NCBI GenBank assembly: GCA_035638575.1 | Contig: DASQZT010000237.1 | Span: 93,703 to 157,702 of the forward strand | Direction of reading: 5' to 3' | Source: DASQZT01 sp035638575 | GTDB taxonomy: Bacteria > Acidobacteriota > Terriglobia > Bryobacterales > Bryobacteraceae | DNA length: 64,000 bases | In this document: one piece after another, positions 10,201 through 20,200 of the stretch | Numbering within the stretch: position 1 is the first letter of the stretch | Layout: each line of letters begins with the position of its first letter | Notes under the pieces: generated by a model | What the model was told of the DNA's origin: nothing | The model's input: only the letters and a program-made list of their open reading frames with translations | Database searches by the model: none | Program-made: the position numbers and the translations under genes

Positions 10201-10872
10201 GGTCAGGCGCGGCACCAGGTATTGGCTCCGATTCATCGCCTCCGGAAGACTCGGGAACGCTTCGCAGTCTCCCAGAAAATCGGATCGCATCGTGATCACG
10301 ATGTACACCGGTGCGGTCCTCTGCTCCGCCAGCGCCAGCAGGATGGATACCATGTCCGCCGCCTCGTCCCGCCGGGCGGCGTCCTTCGTGTGTACGCCGA
10401 ACGGGAAAATCTCTTCGAACTGATCCACCAGCAGCAGGAAGTTGGCATCCGTCCGGGCCAGCGCCGGCGCCAGGCGGTCCACGATCGCCGCGGCTCCCCC
10501 GGCGCCGATGTCGCTCCGCAGCGCATCCACGCTTTGGGCGTCGGGCTCTGAGCCGATCCCCGTCAGAACGGCCCTCGCCAGGTTCCACATCGGCCGGCCG
10601 CCGGGATTCATGCTCGCGGACATCCACCGGTCGCGATCTTCGGCCAGAAATCCGGCCTCGAGCTTCGGGATCAGGCCCGCATACACCAACGACGATTTAC
10701 CGCACCCCGACGTGCCCACCACGGCGACGAAATGCGTGCGGTGAAGCGATTCCATCAGCTCGACGGTCTGCTCGCGGCGGCCGAAAAAGAGGAGGCTTTC
10801 GTCGGTCCGAAAAGGCCGCAGCCCAACGAAGGGAAACCGGGCCGATGGCCCTGCGCGCGCCGCCGGACTCAT
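7255..10872 (-). CDS. nSTAND-type NTPase with WD40 repeats
   Basis: The protein has 1205 residues. The opening GLRPFRTDESLLFFGRRE (17-34) is the signature preceding the P-loop in novel STAND (nSTAND1) ATPases. Walker A is GTSGCGKS (53-60), Walker B is FLLLVDQFEE (145-154), and ITMRSDF (193-199) is the sensor strand. ISHESLIRQW (380-389) marks the end of the STAND helical region. A membrane segment (about 469-487), a short coiled coil (about 503-535) and then about seven or more WD40 repeats (about 595-1190; for example SPDGRW and SNDGRWLATGGSDGT) follow. STAND ATPases are signal-sensing switches that oligomerise on ligand binding, and the propeller is the probable sensor. The ATG overlaps the stop of the upstream TIR gene (ATGA), so the two are co-translated. 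Function as a defence or death switch is inference. Confidence 0.88.
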   Translation of the reverse strand: MSPAARAGPSARFPFVGLRPFRTDESLLFFGRREQTVELMESLHRTHFVAVVGTSGCGKSSLVYAGLIPKLEAGFLAEDRDRWMSASMNPGGRPMWNLARAVLTGIGSEPDAQSVDALRSDIGAGGAAAIVDRLAPALARTDANFLLLVDQFEEIFPFGVHTKDAARRDEAADMVSILLALAEQRTAPVYIVITMRSDFLGDCEAFPSLPEAMNRSQYLVPRLTRQQRREAVEGPIRLFGESITPQLLDRVLNDGGDESDQLPVMQHAMLRCWEEWQKQAQGPLDIPHYEAVGTIRGALSRDAEAALKGSSEAVAERFFQALTDTDAGNRRVRRAAKLSEIEAITGARREELEGIVERFSGHGRSFLAVSDDPADPLIKISHESLIRQWDRLRKWVDDESASRAIYRRVAEAAMLHKEGRAAYWRNPDLQLALDWRKKRKPNAAWARRTYPDFDGAMAFLEGSRKNRLLKLWLTAGAVILVSVVLGRQLWRDSADYRTYRTNLSKAEAGLREAERATQTALNQQKEIEASVKAQSLALQLSLNADDAHNTGSGEEGIVAAGLLAVESLRAYPTFQGRRRAAWVLGLLPHRVAVWGSQGSELVSAAYSNDGRWLATGGSDGTVVVRNTANGAPLKRLTVEGQVCCLAFSKNGRLLAAGALHLTVWNTETWNVVKQLEQRRSGILRVTSVAFNRDGTLLAVADNSGSSALVLDTANWSERKPGTDVRAISAVTFTQDGGSLIEASGDWIRIWPVKGGPLRNAYSERVRNAVFGPDGLWADIDFEEIVVRRLEEPAPWATRTEIHLPIRALESAVSFSPDGKSLAVASTDGVRIMRLSDKREVARIPERASAIAFHPNGHMVATVNTDSQRPITVWQIDAGLEPIRMHESAPVRVLGLSANTKWLAIGGVDRMLRVVELATQKEVVRKDLGGKAAAIAFSPDDRFCAVGAGRNVRVFDTAGWHEVISLKTGGSVSRLAFREDSRWLVSVADSGKEKRQVQLFETSSWHSPGPIDGGDLQDVSFSPDGRWFSISTSIPSSSGPSSFIWTVFALDTGKAAGSYTRHPDKSIEKTGNASLARESMKWNTVGNPVSFYLGVGGVSADGNWGVLPDIPDDIGLTLKDARTEEDLALLERGQEVQDVEISSDGGWLAVAEDNEVHLYSLAPEDLIRQLCARLTRNFSTDEWTQVFHNQPYRKTCPSLPVPVDSQ

Positions 10873-12362
10873 ACGTCCGCCCCCTTCAAACCCGCCAGCA
10901 GCGGCGCCACCGACTGCGGGTCAAAGCCGGCAGAATTGTCCAGGATGGCGATCCGAAACGGCCCCTGGTCGAAATTCGGAACTTCGCCTTTCTGCCGCGG
11001 CGGCGCCAGGTACACGCCGCAGGCTCGCAGCGGAGAGCGGTCCGCGATCGCGATCTGCAGGGCCGTTCCCAGCCTCGCACGGACCCATTCTTCGGCGACG
11101 CCTCCAAAAAATACGATGAGAATGCTCACCTGCCGCAGCCGTTCCTGAAAGACCTTCAGATTCTGGTGCGGATCGTCCGCCTCCGGATTGATGAACGGCT
11201 GCACTCCGTGCTTCAGCAGGAACGCTCCCAGCTCCAGCGCGTAAAGCTGGTCCTTCAGGTGCGTGTCCAGCAGCGCAGCGGCGGGCGCCTGGCCTTCCTG
11301 GCGCGTCTGCGCCTGCAGTCTGAGCTGATCGGCTTTGCCCAGAACCTCGTGGGTGATGCGGCTTGCCGGGCCGCGCACCACATCGTAGCTGCTTCTTCGC
11401 GGACCGTTCTCCAACTCCGCCAGCCATCTCTTGTGCGTGTCGTCTTCGATCGATTCGCGGGCGAGCTGCTGTGGAATCCAGATCAACTGGGGCTTGCCGC
11501 GCGCCAGCCCCAGTTCCACCTGTTTGCGCGGGTAGGAGATTCCAGGCTCGCCATCGATCTCGTGCCCGGCGAGCCCATCCAGCAGGTGCACGGAAAGATC
11601 GGCTTTGCCGATTTCGGCGGCGGCCGTCGCTTCGTGAGCCGCGCGTTCGTGCGGCGGCGGCACGCCGCTCGCCACTTCCATCCCCTTCTGCCGTAATTCG
11701 GCGATCAACCGCCGCTGGGACGTGAGCAGCGAGTCGGCGGTGTCCGCGACATACACGCGGAACGGTGTCGGGACGGCTTTCGCCTCCCGGATGGAGGCCG
11801 GCGACGCCTCCTGGATCGCGGTGAGCGTGGTGTAAATGGCATCCGCCACCCTCCGGAGCGCCGACTGGAATTGCCTGGTGTCCGGATCCCAGGGTTCGCC
11901 CAGTTCGTCCTCTCGCTCGGCGTCGTGAAATGGCTGCCCGCCGGTGCGCCCGAATTCCGCCGGCCAGCGCGCCGGCGGAATGTTCTGCAGAAGAACGTTT
12001 ACGATTCGCAGCCGGTCCCCGACCGCCACGCCTTGAGCCTCATGCTGCGCCTTTTCGTGGAACCCGCGCAGTTCGCTCCGGCAATACTTCGATTCCAGGT
12101 AGCCCTGCGAGGTCAGCGCGACGAAAATCGCCGACGTCCGGATCTTCTCCTGGATGGTCGCATCGAAAAGCTGACTGGGATCGATTTCCGAATCGCGCCA
12201 GATATGGACGGCGCCGATCCGGCCGATCCTCTTGGAAAGCGATATCACCAGGTGTTTGTGAAATCGAGTGACCCAGCCGGCGGCATCGCCGGATATCGAG
12301 AGATTGTCCACCCTGGCGTAGCTGAGGAAAACATCATACTCGAAAGGTGCCAGGTAGGCCAT
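10869..12362 (-). CDS. TIR-domain protein with two further TIR-like modules
   Basis: The protein has 497 residues, starting at the ATG at 12362 (GAGG 9 nt upstream); the longer frame to 12494 lies inside the dehydrogenase gene and is rejected. Residues 7-130 are a canonical TIR domain: YDVFLSYARVDN (9-20), HIWRDSEIDP (53-62), and SKYCRSELRGF (91-101), where Glu97 fits the catalytic Glu of NAD-cleaving TIRs. A second module (about 200-345) begins FRVYVADTADSLLTSQRRLI. A third (about 368-490) contains ALELGAFLLKHGV and VSILIVFFGG, both resembling Rossmann-like TIR/SEFIR folds without the catalytic signature. TIR domains either hydrolyse NAD+ or make signalling nucleotides, or act as adaptors. 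The 4-bp overlap with the nSTAND-WD40 gene suggests the TIR protein is its effector or signal partner. The tripartite reading is from pattern only. Confidence 0.85.
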   Translation of the reverse strand: MAYLAPFEYDVFLSYARVDNLSISGDAAGWVTRFHKHLVISLSKRIGRIGAVHIWRDSEIDPSQLFDATIQEKIRTSAIFVALTSQGYLESKYCRSELRGFHEKAQHEAQGVAVGDRLRIVNVLLQNIPPARWPAEFGRTGGQPFHDAEREDELGEPWDPDTRQFQSALRRVADAIYTTLTAIQEASPASIREAKAVPTPFRVYVADTADSLLTSQRRLIAELRQKGMEVASGVPPPHERAAHEATAAAEIGKADLSVHLLDGLAGHEIDGEPGISYPRKQVELGLARGKPQLIWIPQQLARESIEDDTHKRWLAELENGPRRSSYDVVRGPASRITHEVLGKADQLRLQAQTRQEGQAPAAALLDTHLKDQLYALELGAFLLKHGVQPFINPEADDPHQNLKVFQERLRQVSILIVFFGGVAEEWVRARLGTALQIAIADRSPLRACGVYLAPPRQKGEVPNFDQGPFRIAILDNSAGFDPQSVAPLLAGLKGADV

Positions 12363-12373
12363 GGTTACTTGCC

Positions 12374-13345
12374 TCAATACCCCCGCCGCTTGTCCACCAC
12401 GTTCAACAGCGGCTCGCCCTTGCGAAAGCGCTCGAACTGGTCGATGAAGAATTGCATGGCCCGCTCCAGCCAGTCGGGCGTGTGGTCGGCGCAATGCGGC
12501 GAGAGCAGCAGGTTGTCCAACTGGTAGAACGGGTGCCCTTCGGCCAGCGGCTCCTGGTCGAACACGTCGAGCGCCGCGCCCCGAATGCGCCTCGCGGAGA
12601 GTGCCCGCACCATCGCCGCTTCATCGATCACCGGGCCGCGGCCTAAATTGATGACCACCGCACTGGCTTTCATGGCCGCGAATTCGGGCTCCCCGATCAT
12701 GCCGCGCGTCTCCGCGGTCAGCGGCGCCGCCATCACCACGTAATCGCAGCGCGCGATCATCTCGATGCGGCGATCGGGCGAATAGATCCGGCTGACCAGC
12801 GGGTCCACGTTGTACAAGGGCGGGCCCTGCCGTTTCACCGCCACCACCTGCATCCCCAGGGCGCGGGCCCGCGTGGCCACCGCCCGGCCAATATCGCCGT
12901 AGCCGATAATCCCCAACGTCTGTCCTTCGATCTCCGCAATGTCGAACTGCTCCCACCGGCCGGCCATTTGGTTGCGAACCATCCGGCGCAGGTCTTTGGC
13001 GAAAAACAGAATCGCGGCCATGGCGAACTCGCCCAGCGGAGCGCTGAAAACGCCGGAGCCGTTGGTGAGCGGCACCGGGCTTTCCACCAGCTCGGGGAAA
13101 AGAATGTTGTCCAGCCCGGCGGAGCGCGTGTGCACCCAACGCACCAGCGGACACATGCCGAATACTTCGCGCAGCATATCGCCCGCAAGCGACCAGTTGA
13201 AGATCACCTCCGCGTCCGCCGCCGCCCGCCTGAAGGCTTCCGCCGAGTCGCCCACCGCTAGGCTGGTTTCGGGCGGCAACCGCTCCAGCATGGCCAGCTC
13301 GGGTTCGGTAGGATCTGCCAGCACCACGACTGTGATATCGTCCAT
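12374..13345 (-). CDS. D-2-hydroxyacid dehydrogenase (NAD-binding)
   Basis: The protein has 323 residues, the usual family length. The Rossmann motif is IIGYGDIGRAVATRARALGM (dinucleotide-binding GYGDIG at 148-153). Catalytic residues are visible: Arg in INLGRGPVIDE (about 232), Glu in DVFDQEPL (about 262) and His in SPHCADHTPDW (about 283). Members reduce 2-keto acids or oxidise D-2-hydroxy acids in the cytoplasm (glyoxylate, hydroxypyruvate, phosphoglycerate and related); the substrate cannot be read here. The gene lies only 11 bp upstream of the TIR gene on the same strand, so both could share a transcript. The divergent glpX start is just 17 bp away, leaving no room for two separate intergenic promoters. 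The chosen ATG lacks a good ribosome-binding site; Met19 is an alternative. Confidence 0.9.
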   Translation of the reverse strand: MDDITVVVLADPTEPELAMLERLPPETSLAVGDSAEAFRRAAADAEVIFNWSLAGDMLREVFGMCPLVRWVHTRSAGLDNILFPELVESPVPLTNGSGVFSAPLGEFAMAAILFFAKDLRRMVRNQMAGRWEQFDIAEIEGQTLGIIGYGDIGRAVATRARALGMQVVAVKRQGPPLYNVDPLVSRIYSPDRRIEMIARCDYVVMAAPLTAETRGMIGEPEFAAMKASAVVINLGRGPVIDEAAMVRALSARRIRGAALDVFDQEPLAEGHPFYQLDNLLLSPHCADHTPDWLERAMQFFIDQFERFRKGEPLLNVVDKRRGY

Positions 13346-13362
13346 GAGGAGAAAGCTACCAC

Positions 13363-14337
<975 letters not shown>

Positions 14338-14402
14338 CCCTGCCCCGCAGTTGCTTCCCCGCCGCCCCGTGAGTCAAACTGAAGATGCCCACGGGGAGAA
14401 TG

Positions 14403-15131
14403 ATGTCGGACTTCTGTGATACTTGCGGTGCGCCGCTCGCGCCGGATGCGCTCTCGTGCGACCAGTGCGGCAAGGCGCAGCGCGACCGGGGCGCGCGGGG
14501 AGAATTCTGCACTTGCGGCGCGCAGTTGCCTCCGGACGCGCTCTTCTGCCACAAGTGCGGAAAGCCGCAGCGCGACATTGTCGTGCCGGAAGCGGTTCCG
14601 CCGCGGCCGCAGGAGTACCCCGGCGTACTTCCACCCACTCCCGCCACGGCCACGGCCCCGGCCCCGGCGGAAGCCCCGCTGAACTTCCACAATCCGGTGG
14701 CCGTGCGAATCGCCCTGCTGGTGGCCATCAGCGCCACGGTGCTGAGCTTTCTGCCTTTCCTGAACTGGATCGCCGCGGGCTTTTTCGCGGTGTTCTTTTA
14801 CCGCAAAAAAACCGGCAGCCTGCTGAATGTGGGCGCCGGAGTGCGCATGGGTTGGATCACGGGCATCCTGATGTTCGGCCTGTCGGCCGTAGTGTTCACC
14901 GCGCGGCAGCTTCCCAACGCTCTATCCGGCAAGCTCGGCGCTCTCTTTCAGGAGCAGTTGAAAAACCTCCCCGCGCAGGACCCGGCGGTGCAGCAGATGA
15001 CCCAGTTCTTCCAGAGCGGCCCCGGCATTGTCGCCATGCTCCTGTTTTCGCTGGTGGCGCTGTTCCTGTTTATTACCGGCTTCAGCATGGCCGGCGGCGC
15101 TCTCGGGGCAAAGGTGATGGGGCGGAGTTAG
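14403..15131 (+). CDS. Double zinc-ribbon membrane protein of unknown function
   Basis: The protein has 242 residues. The start is set at the ATG at 14403 because GGGGAGA sits just before the ATGATG pair; a longer version from 14385 would put the SD site inside the gene. The N-terminus has two zinc ribbons: CDTCGAPLAPDALSCDQCG and FCTCGAQLPPDALFCHKCG, each with two CxC/CxxC knuckles. A Pro/Ala-rich linker (TPATATAPAPAEAP) follows, then three or four hydrophobic segments. These are two helices around LLVAISATVLSFLPFLNWIAAGFF, one at TGILMFGLSAVVFTARQL, and a C-terminal one at IVAMLLFSLVALFLFITGF. The architecture is common in acidobacterial hypothetical proteins, but no biochemical role is known to me. 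It probably sits in the inner membrane with ribbons in the cytoplasm. Confidence 0.8.
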   Translation: MSDFCDTCGAPLAPDALSCDQCGKAQRDRGARGEFCTCGAQLPPDALFCHKCGKPQRDIVVPEAVPPRPQEYPGVLPPTPATATAPAPAEAPLNFHNPVAVRIALLVAISATVLSFLPFLNWIAAGFFAVFFYRKKTGSLLNVGAGVRMGWITGILMFGLSAVVFTARQLPNALSGKLGALFQEQLKNLPAQDPAVQQMTQFFQSGPGIVAMLLFSLVALFLFITGFSMAGGALGAKVMGRS

Positions 15132-15134
15132 CCC

Positions 15135-16037
15135 TCACGCTCCAGCCGCCGGCTTGTGCGCGTAGCGCTTGACCACCGCCACACTCGCGAAGATGATCGT
15201 CATGGCGACAGCTTCCTTCATGCCGAAAGGCTCGCGGTAGAACAGCCACCCCAACGTGACGGCGACGATGGCGTTGATGTAGGGATAGACCGAAACGATG
15301 GCCACCGGCAGGCGGTCCATCGCGTAGATGTACGCGCTGTAGCCCACCAGCGACCCGAAGACAACCAGGTAGAACAGCGCCATCACCCCGCGAAGACTCC
15401 AGTTCACGTGGTGCGGCGGGATAGCCGCCGCAAACGGCGCCAGAATCAGGCCCGCCGCCAGTTGTTGAACCCCGCCGGCGATGATCGGGTGGGCCTTGCC
15501 CACCTGCCGCCGCTGGAGGATCGATCCGAACGACCAGCCGGCCATGCCGATCTGCAGGATCAGAAAGCCGTACAACAGGTTCCGGTTGATCCCGTGAGAC
15601 TCCAGATCGGGAGTGAACAGAAGCGAAGCGCCGAAGAGGCCCACTGCCATGCCTCCGATGGTGGGCGCGTGCAGCCGCTCGCCGCCCGGCAGCAGAGCTT
15701 CCACGCCCACCAGCCAGAACGGCGAGATAGTGATGATCAGGCCGGCCATTCCACTGGGGATGATCACTTCCGCGTATACCAGGGCGCCGTTGCCGATCCC
15801 CAGCACCAGGAACCCGCTGAAACAGGCCATCCAGAATTCGCGTCCTCGCGGCACGTAAATGCCGCGCGCCGCGGCGAACAGGAGCAGCAGGGAACCGGAG
15901 AGGATGTAACGCACCGAGACCAGCATCATCGGAGGGAACGTCTCCAGGGACATGCGAATGCCGAGGTAGGTCGTCCCCCAGAAAATGCACACCGCGACCA
16001 GGGCCAGGTAGGGCTTCAGGAGAGGATGGCGATGCAA
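15135..16037 (-). CDS. EamA/DMT-family transporter
   Basis: The protein has 300 residues with about ten hydrophobic helices in two repeated halves, the layout of the drug/metabolite transporter superfamily (two EamA domains). Helix 1 holds LALVAVCIFWGTTYLGIRMS with the WGTT(Y/F) motif typical of EamA proteins. The second half repeats near LYGFLILQIGMAGWSFGSIL and ends with a basic tail (KRYAHKPAAGA). Members export amino acids, nucleosides or other small metabolites from the cytoplasm; the substrate cannot be assigned. The start is a TTG with a weak ribosome-binding context, so a different start is possible. It lies on the same strand as, and 37 bp downstream of, an M20 peptidase gene. Confidence 0.87.
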   Translation of the reverse strand: MHRHPLLKPYLALVAVCIFWGTTYLGIRMSLETFPPMMLVSVRYILSGSLLLLFAAARGIYVPRGREFWMACFSGFLVLGIGNGALVYAEVIIPSGMAGLIITISPFWLVGVEALLPGGERLHAPTIGGMAVGLFGASLLFTPDLESHGINRNLLYGFLILQIGMAGWSFGSILQRRQVGKAHPIIAGGVQQLAAGLILAPFAAAIPPHHVNWSLRGVMALFYLVVFGSLVGYSAYIYAMDRLPVAIVSVYPYINAIVAVTLGWLFYREPFGMKEAVAMTIIFASVAVVKRYAHKPAAGA

Positions 16038-16074
16038 TACTTCAGCGTAACATCGGGGCGCGGCGGCGCGCAGT

Positions 16075-17226
16075 TCAACCGCAGTAGTCCGATGCCACCT
16101 CCGCCAGGATCTCCGCCAGCTTCAAGACGGAATCCAGATCCACCCACTCGACAGCGGAGTGCGCGCCGGCGCCGGTTGCCCCGAACACCACGGTCTCCAC
16201 GCCGGCGGCCTGCAACAGGGCCGCGTCCATCCAGGGCGTGTCGCCGATGTGCGCGGCGGGGCGGCCGAGGACCTTCTCCGCCGCCCGATCCACCGACCGC
16301 ACGATTGCCGCGCCGGGGGCGACTTCAAACGGATCCCTCGCGAAAAACGGGCGCACCGTGGCGTGGAAGTCCGGGTCCGCCGCCGTGAGGGAATCGACGA
16401 TTGCCTGGATCTCACCGACGGCTTGTGCTTCGGTCTCGCCGGGGATGGTGCGCCGCTCGATCTTCACGCTCGAAGATGCCGCGTACGTGCTCAGGCCCGA
16501 GCCGCCCTCGAGCATGGCCGCGTGCAACGACGGCGGACCGACCAGCGGATGCCGCGGCCGCGCGCGCAATTCGCGCTCCAGGCGGGCCAGGCCGAAGAGA
16601 AACTGGCCCATCTTCATGTTGGCGTCGATGCCCAGCTCGAACTTGCTGCCGTGGGCCGCGCGGCCGGCGATCTCCACCTCGATCCACCGGTATCCCTTGT
16701 GAGCGAGGCACACGTCGAGCGCCGTCGGTTCCGTGACAATAGCGCCATCCACCCGGACTCGCTGGATCAGGTCGCTGGTGCCGAGGCTGCCGTATTCCTC
16801 GTCCGCCACCGCCGCCACCAGGACATCGCCGCGGAGGCCCGCCCTGGAATCGGCCAACGCCTTGGCCGCGGTCATGCAGGCGGCAAGGCTGCCCTTCATA
16901 TCGAACGACCCGCGGCCGTACACTTTCCCGCCGCGCAGCGCGCCGGAGAAGGGCTCCGCCATTCCGGCAACGTCCACCGTGTCGCAGTGCGCGTTCAGCA
17001 TGAGACTGCGGCCGCCACCGGCGCCACGCAGGCGTCCCAGCACGCTGGTGCGCCCGGGCGACGGCTCGAAGATCGCGGTTTCGAGGCCGAAGCTCCGCAG
17101 GGATCCCGCGATGAACCCGGCGATCTCGCGCTCACCCGGCGCGCCGGGGGCCAGCGCCGGGTTGACGGAGTTGATCTGGACCAGCCGCACGAGTATGTCG
17201 CGGGCGTATTGCCGATCGATCCGCAT
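16075..17226 (-). CDS. M20-family metallopeptidase (ArgE/DapE/carboxypeptidase-like)
   Basis: The protein has 383 residues. The start is the ATG at 17226, 4 bp past the stop of the rhamnosidase gene; the longer frame overlaps that gene and is rejected. Metal ligands of the M20 di-zinc site are visible: LNAHCDTVD (His and bridging Asp), VADEEYGSLG (catalytic Glu and ligand Glu), VTEPTALDV, and the C-terminal GAGAHSAVEWV His. The lid (dimerisation) domain is present between, with HGSKFELGIDAN. Enzymes of this clan hydrolyse N-acyl or peptide bonds of small substrates in the cytoplasm (acetylornithine, succinyl-diaminopimelate, dipeptides). There is no signal peptide. Nearby genes do not reveal the substrate. 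Confidence 0.9.
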   Translation of the reverse strand: MRIDRQYARDILVRLVQINSVNPALAPGAPGEREIAGFIAGSLRSFGLETAIFEPSPGRTSVLGRLRGAGGGRSLMLNAHCDTVDVAGMAEPFSGALRGGKVYGRGSFDMKGSLAACMTAAKALADSRAGLRGDVLVAAVADEEYGSLGTSDLIQRVRVDGAIVTEPTALDVCLAHKGYRWIEVEIAGRAAHGSKFELGIDANMKMGQFLFGLARLERELRARPRHPLVGPPSLHAAMLEGGSGLSTYAASSSVKIERRTIPGETEAQAVGEIQAIVDSLTAADPDFHATVRPFFARDPFEVAPGAAIVRSVDRAAEKVLGRPAAHIGDTPWMDAALLQAAGVETVVFGATGAGAHSAVEWVDLDSVLKLAEILAEVASDYCG

Positions 17227-17230
17227 GTGC

Positions 17231-20200
17231 TTATTTGGCGGAGACGATCTCGACCGGGCCCAGAAGCCCGGAGGGCAGCAACGGGGAATTGGCCCGATAG
17301 AACGGCTGCGTGGTGTAGGTGTACTTCTTCGCGGCGCCGGGCTGGACATCGCCGATCAGGCGGTTGACCCAGAGGTTCGTCACCTTGACCTCCACGGTGT
17401 TGGCGCCCGGCTTCATGGCGCCGGTCACATCCACGCGGAACGGCGTCTTCCACACGACCCCCAGGTTCTTGCCGTTGACCGACACCTCCGCCAGGTTTTT
17501 CACGCTGCCGAGATCGAGCCACAGCCGCGCGCCCGCCTCGAACCAACCTTGCGGCGCCTGGATCGTCTTAGCGTAGGTTGCCGTGCCGGAGAAGTACTTC
17601 ACTCCGGAATCGGTGTTGTCGGTCCACGAGCCCAGCTTGTCGAGGACGATCTTCGCGGGAGCCCCGCGGTCAGGCTGGAAGCCGACGTCCCACGGACCCT
17701 CCACCGCGGCTATCGAAGTTTCTACCTGCTGCGGCAAGGAGCGCGATGGCTCGGTGGCCGGTTTGCGGAATACCACGAACACCGCCTCGTAGGGATCGAG
17801 GTGCAGCGGCACGGTGGTGCGGCCCGCGGCGATCCGGTAGGATGCCGGTTCCACGCGGCCGGTTTCGGGATGCCAAAGCTCGGCAGCCTTGCCCTGCACG
17901 CGGAAGGTCGCGTCCACGGTCTCGATGCGGCCGTTCCGGTTGTCCACCCAGTACACGTCGCCATCGGCCAGCTTGCGATGCACAAACAAGAGGGTGGTGT
18001 CGGTCCGCGGTTTGGTGTATTCGAAATCCGGCGACGCGGGCAAAGCGGCCAGCACCTGGGCCAGCGCCTGGCCGCCGTAAACTTTGCCTTTGCCGAAAGG
18101 TCGCACTCCCCTGCCCCCGCCCCAAAGCTCGTCCGCGATGCTGCGGAACTCGTTGTGGTCATCGCCCAGGCTGGGCGTGCCGACGGGCTTGGCACCAACC
18201 ACCGCGGCGCCCGCGTTCACCAGTTCGCGTATCTTGCGCAGGACCGGCAGGGACATCTGCTGGGCGCGGGGATCGAGAGCCAGCACGCGGTAGCTCATTC
18301 CCGACGGCGTGACGATCCGCCCGCCTTCCACCGACAGGCGATTGACCAGCGCGTCGGCGTTGACGTAGTCGAAGTTGTATCCGGCGGGCACGTCGGGCGA
18401 TTTGGTGGCGAACAACGCCGTGAGGTTGGAGTCCTCTCCGTAAAAGTAGATTACGTCGGCCACGAACTTCCCCTGCTGGAGCATGTAGGAGCTGCGGGCC
18501 AGGTAGGTGGTCCAGGGCTTGGCCTGTTCCGCCCAGGTCTCGTTCCGCGTGAACCACTGGCCGAACGGACCCAGGCCGAGACCCGGAACTTTGTCCGACA
18601 CGGGCTGGTGCACCGAGGTGTGGATGACGAAGCGGTTCAAACCCATCGCCAGTTCCTTGTCGGCGGTGGGCTTCAGCGTCTCGGGCGACCACGCCCACGC
18701 GGTGCCGATGGCCGTGAGAGACTCGGCAGCCACCAGGTTCTGGCCGTAAATGTGGGCCACGGAGGCGGACTCGCGGATGTCGGCGTTGTAACCGTACTGC
18801 TCGGCGTTGACGCCGGGTATGGAGGTCCACATGGCGCTCATGGGGATGGCGGCGCTGCGCTTCACCTCCATGCCGTCGCCGATGAATGCGCGGCCGGACT
18901 CGTGCGATTCGCTGTAGCGCCCCATTCCCCGCTCGCGCAGGGACGCGGTGATCTGGTCGTAGTGGCACTCCGCCGTCAGGTCGGCGATGGTTCTGCGGAA
19001 GTCCCACAGGAACCGGTCGCTCTCCCCGGCGCTTTCCACCACGCGGCCCGCCAGCACGGGAAGCCACGGGCGCGGACTGTAGCCGCGCCGCTTCGTGAAC
19101 TCCGCGATCATGTCGTCCGTCCAGTTCTGAACGCCGGCCTCCCAACTGTCGGTAATCACGTACTGGACGCCGCGCCTGCCCATCAGCGCGCCGACCGTAT
19201 CCTTGTACTGGCCCAGGTAATTGTCGAGATACTGCTTGACGAAGCCACGATTGAGCTTGTCGACCTCCAACCCGGTGGCCTCGGGGGAAGCCGGAGCGTT
19301 CCTGGCGCCGGTCAGGGAATAACCCATGCGCAGCACCACCCAGCGGCCCGCCGGAGGGGTCCAGTCGAGCGTGCCGTCGTGCTTCATCCGAGAGGTCAGG
19401 TCGGCGACGCCGGCCTTGCGGATGGCCTCCTCCGGCGCGGATGCCGGGGTCGGGAAAGCGTACAGGTCGGGCAGGGTGGCGAAGGCGGCCTTCTCCTCGA
19501 ACCGATTCACCCGCGCATCCGTGTGCAGCACCAGCTCGGCGATCTTATATTCGGTAGGCGCCGGTGGAAGCCTGATGATATTTGCGAGGCCCGAGAGATC
19601 CATACCGCCGAAGGGGTTGGCCGGCGCGGCCTGCGTGCGGAGGGTCAGGCGGAAGAATCGGGCCGTGACCGGGGCGAAGGCGATGGTGTGCTCGGCCGCT
19701 CCACCAGTGGGAATCGCGGCCACGGTGTGGAAGTCCTGACCATCATCGCCGGCCTCCAGGGCCTGCCCGCTGTCCGCGCCGCCGAGCCGGTCGGCGAAAG
19801 GGTTCCCGCCACCTTGCGTAACCAGGGTCACCGCGTGGATGGTTTGAGGCGCGGCGAATTCGAACTGGATCCACGCCTTCTGGCCTACCGGCGCAATCGG
19901 CAAGGCGGTGGTCTTCGCCAAGTCTCCATCGGTGAGCGAAGCCAGGTCGAACGCTCCGCCGCTGGAGGTCACCTTGGGCTGCAAGCTCGCGGGCGGCACG
20001 TCGTTCTCCGGCGCGCGATAGGCGACGACGGCGCTGTCGGCGTAATATTCGGGCAGCGCCGCCGACGTCTGGCCCAACAGAGAGAACAGCTCGGCGCGCG
20101 GGATGTTCTGAAATGGTCCGGTGGTGGAAGGCGGTTTGGGCAGCGTGCCGGTGAACGGCCGGCCACCCTCGACCCGCGTCTCGCTCCATACCAGCTTCTT

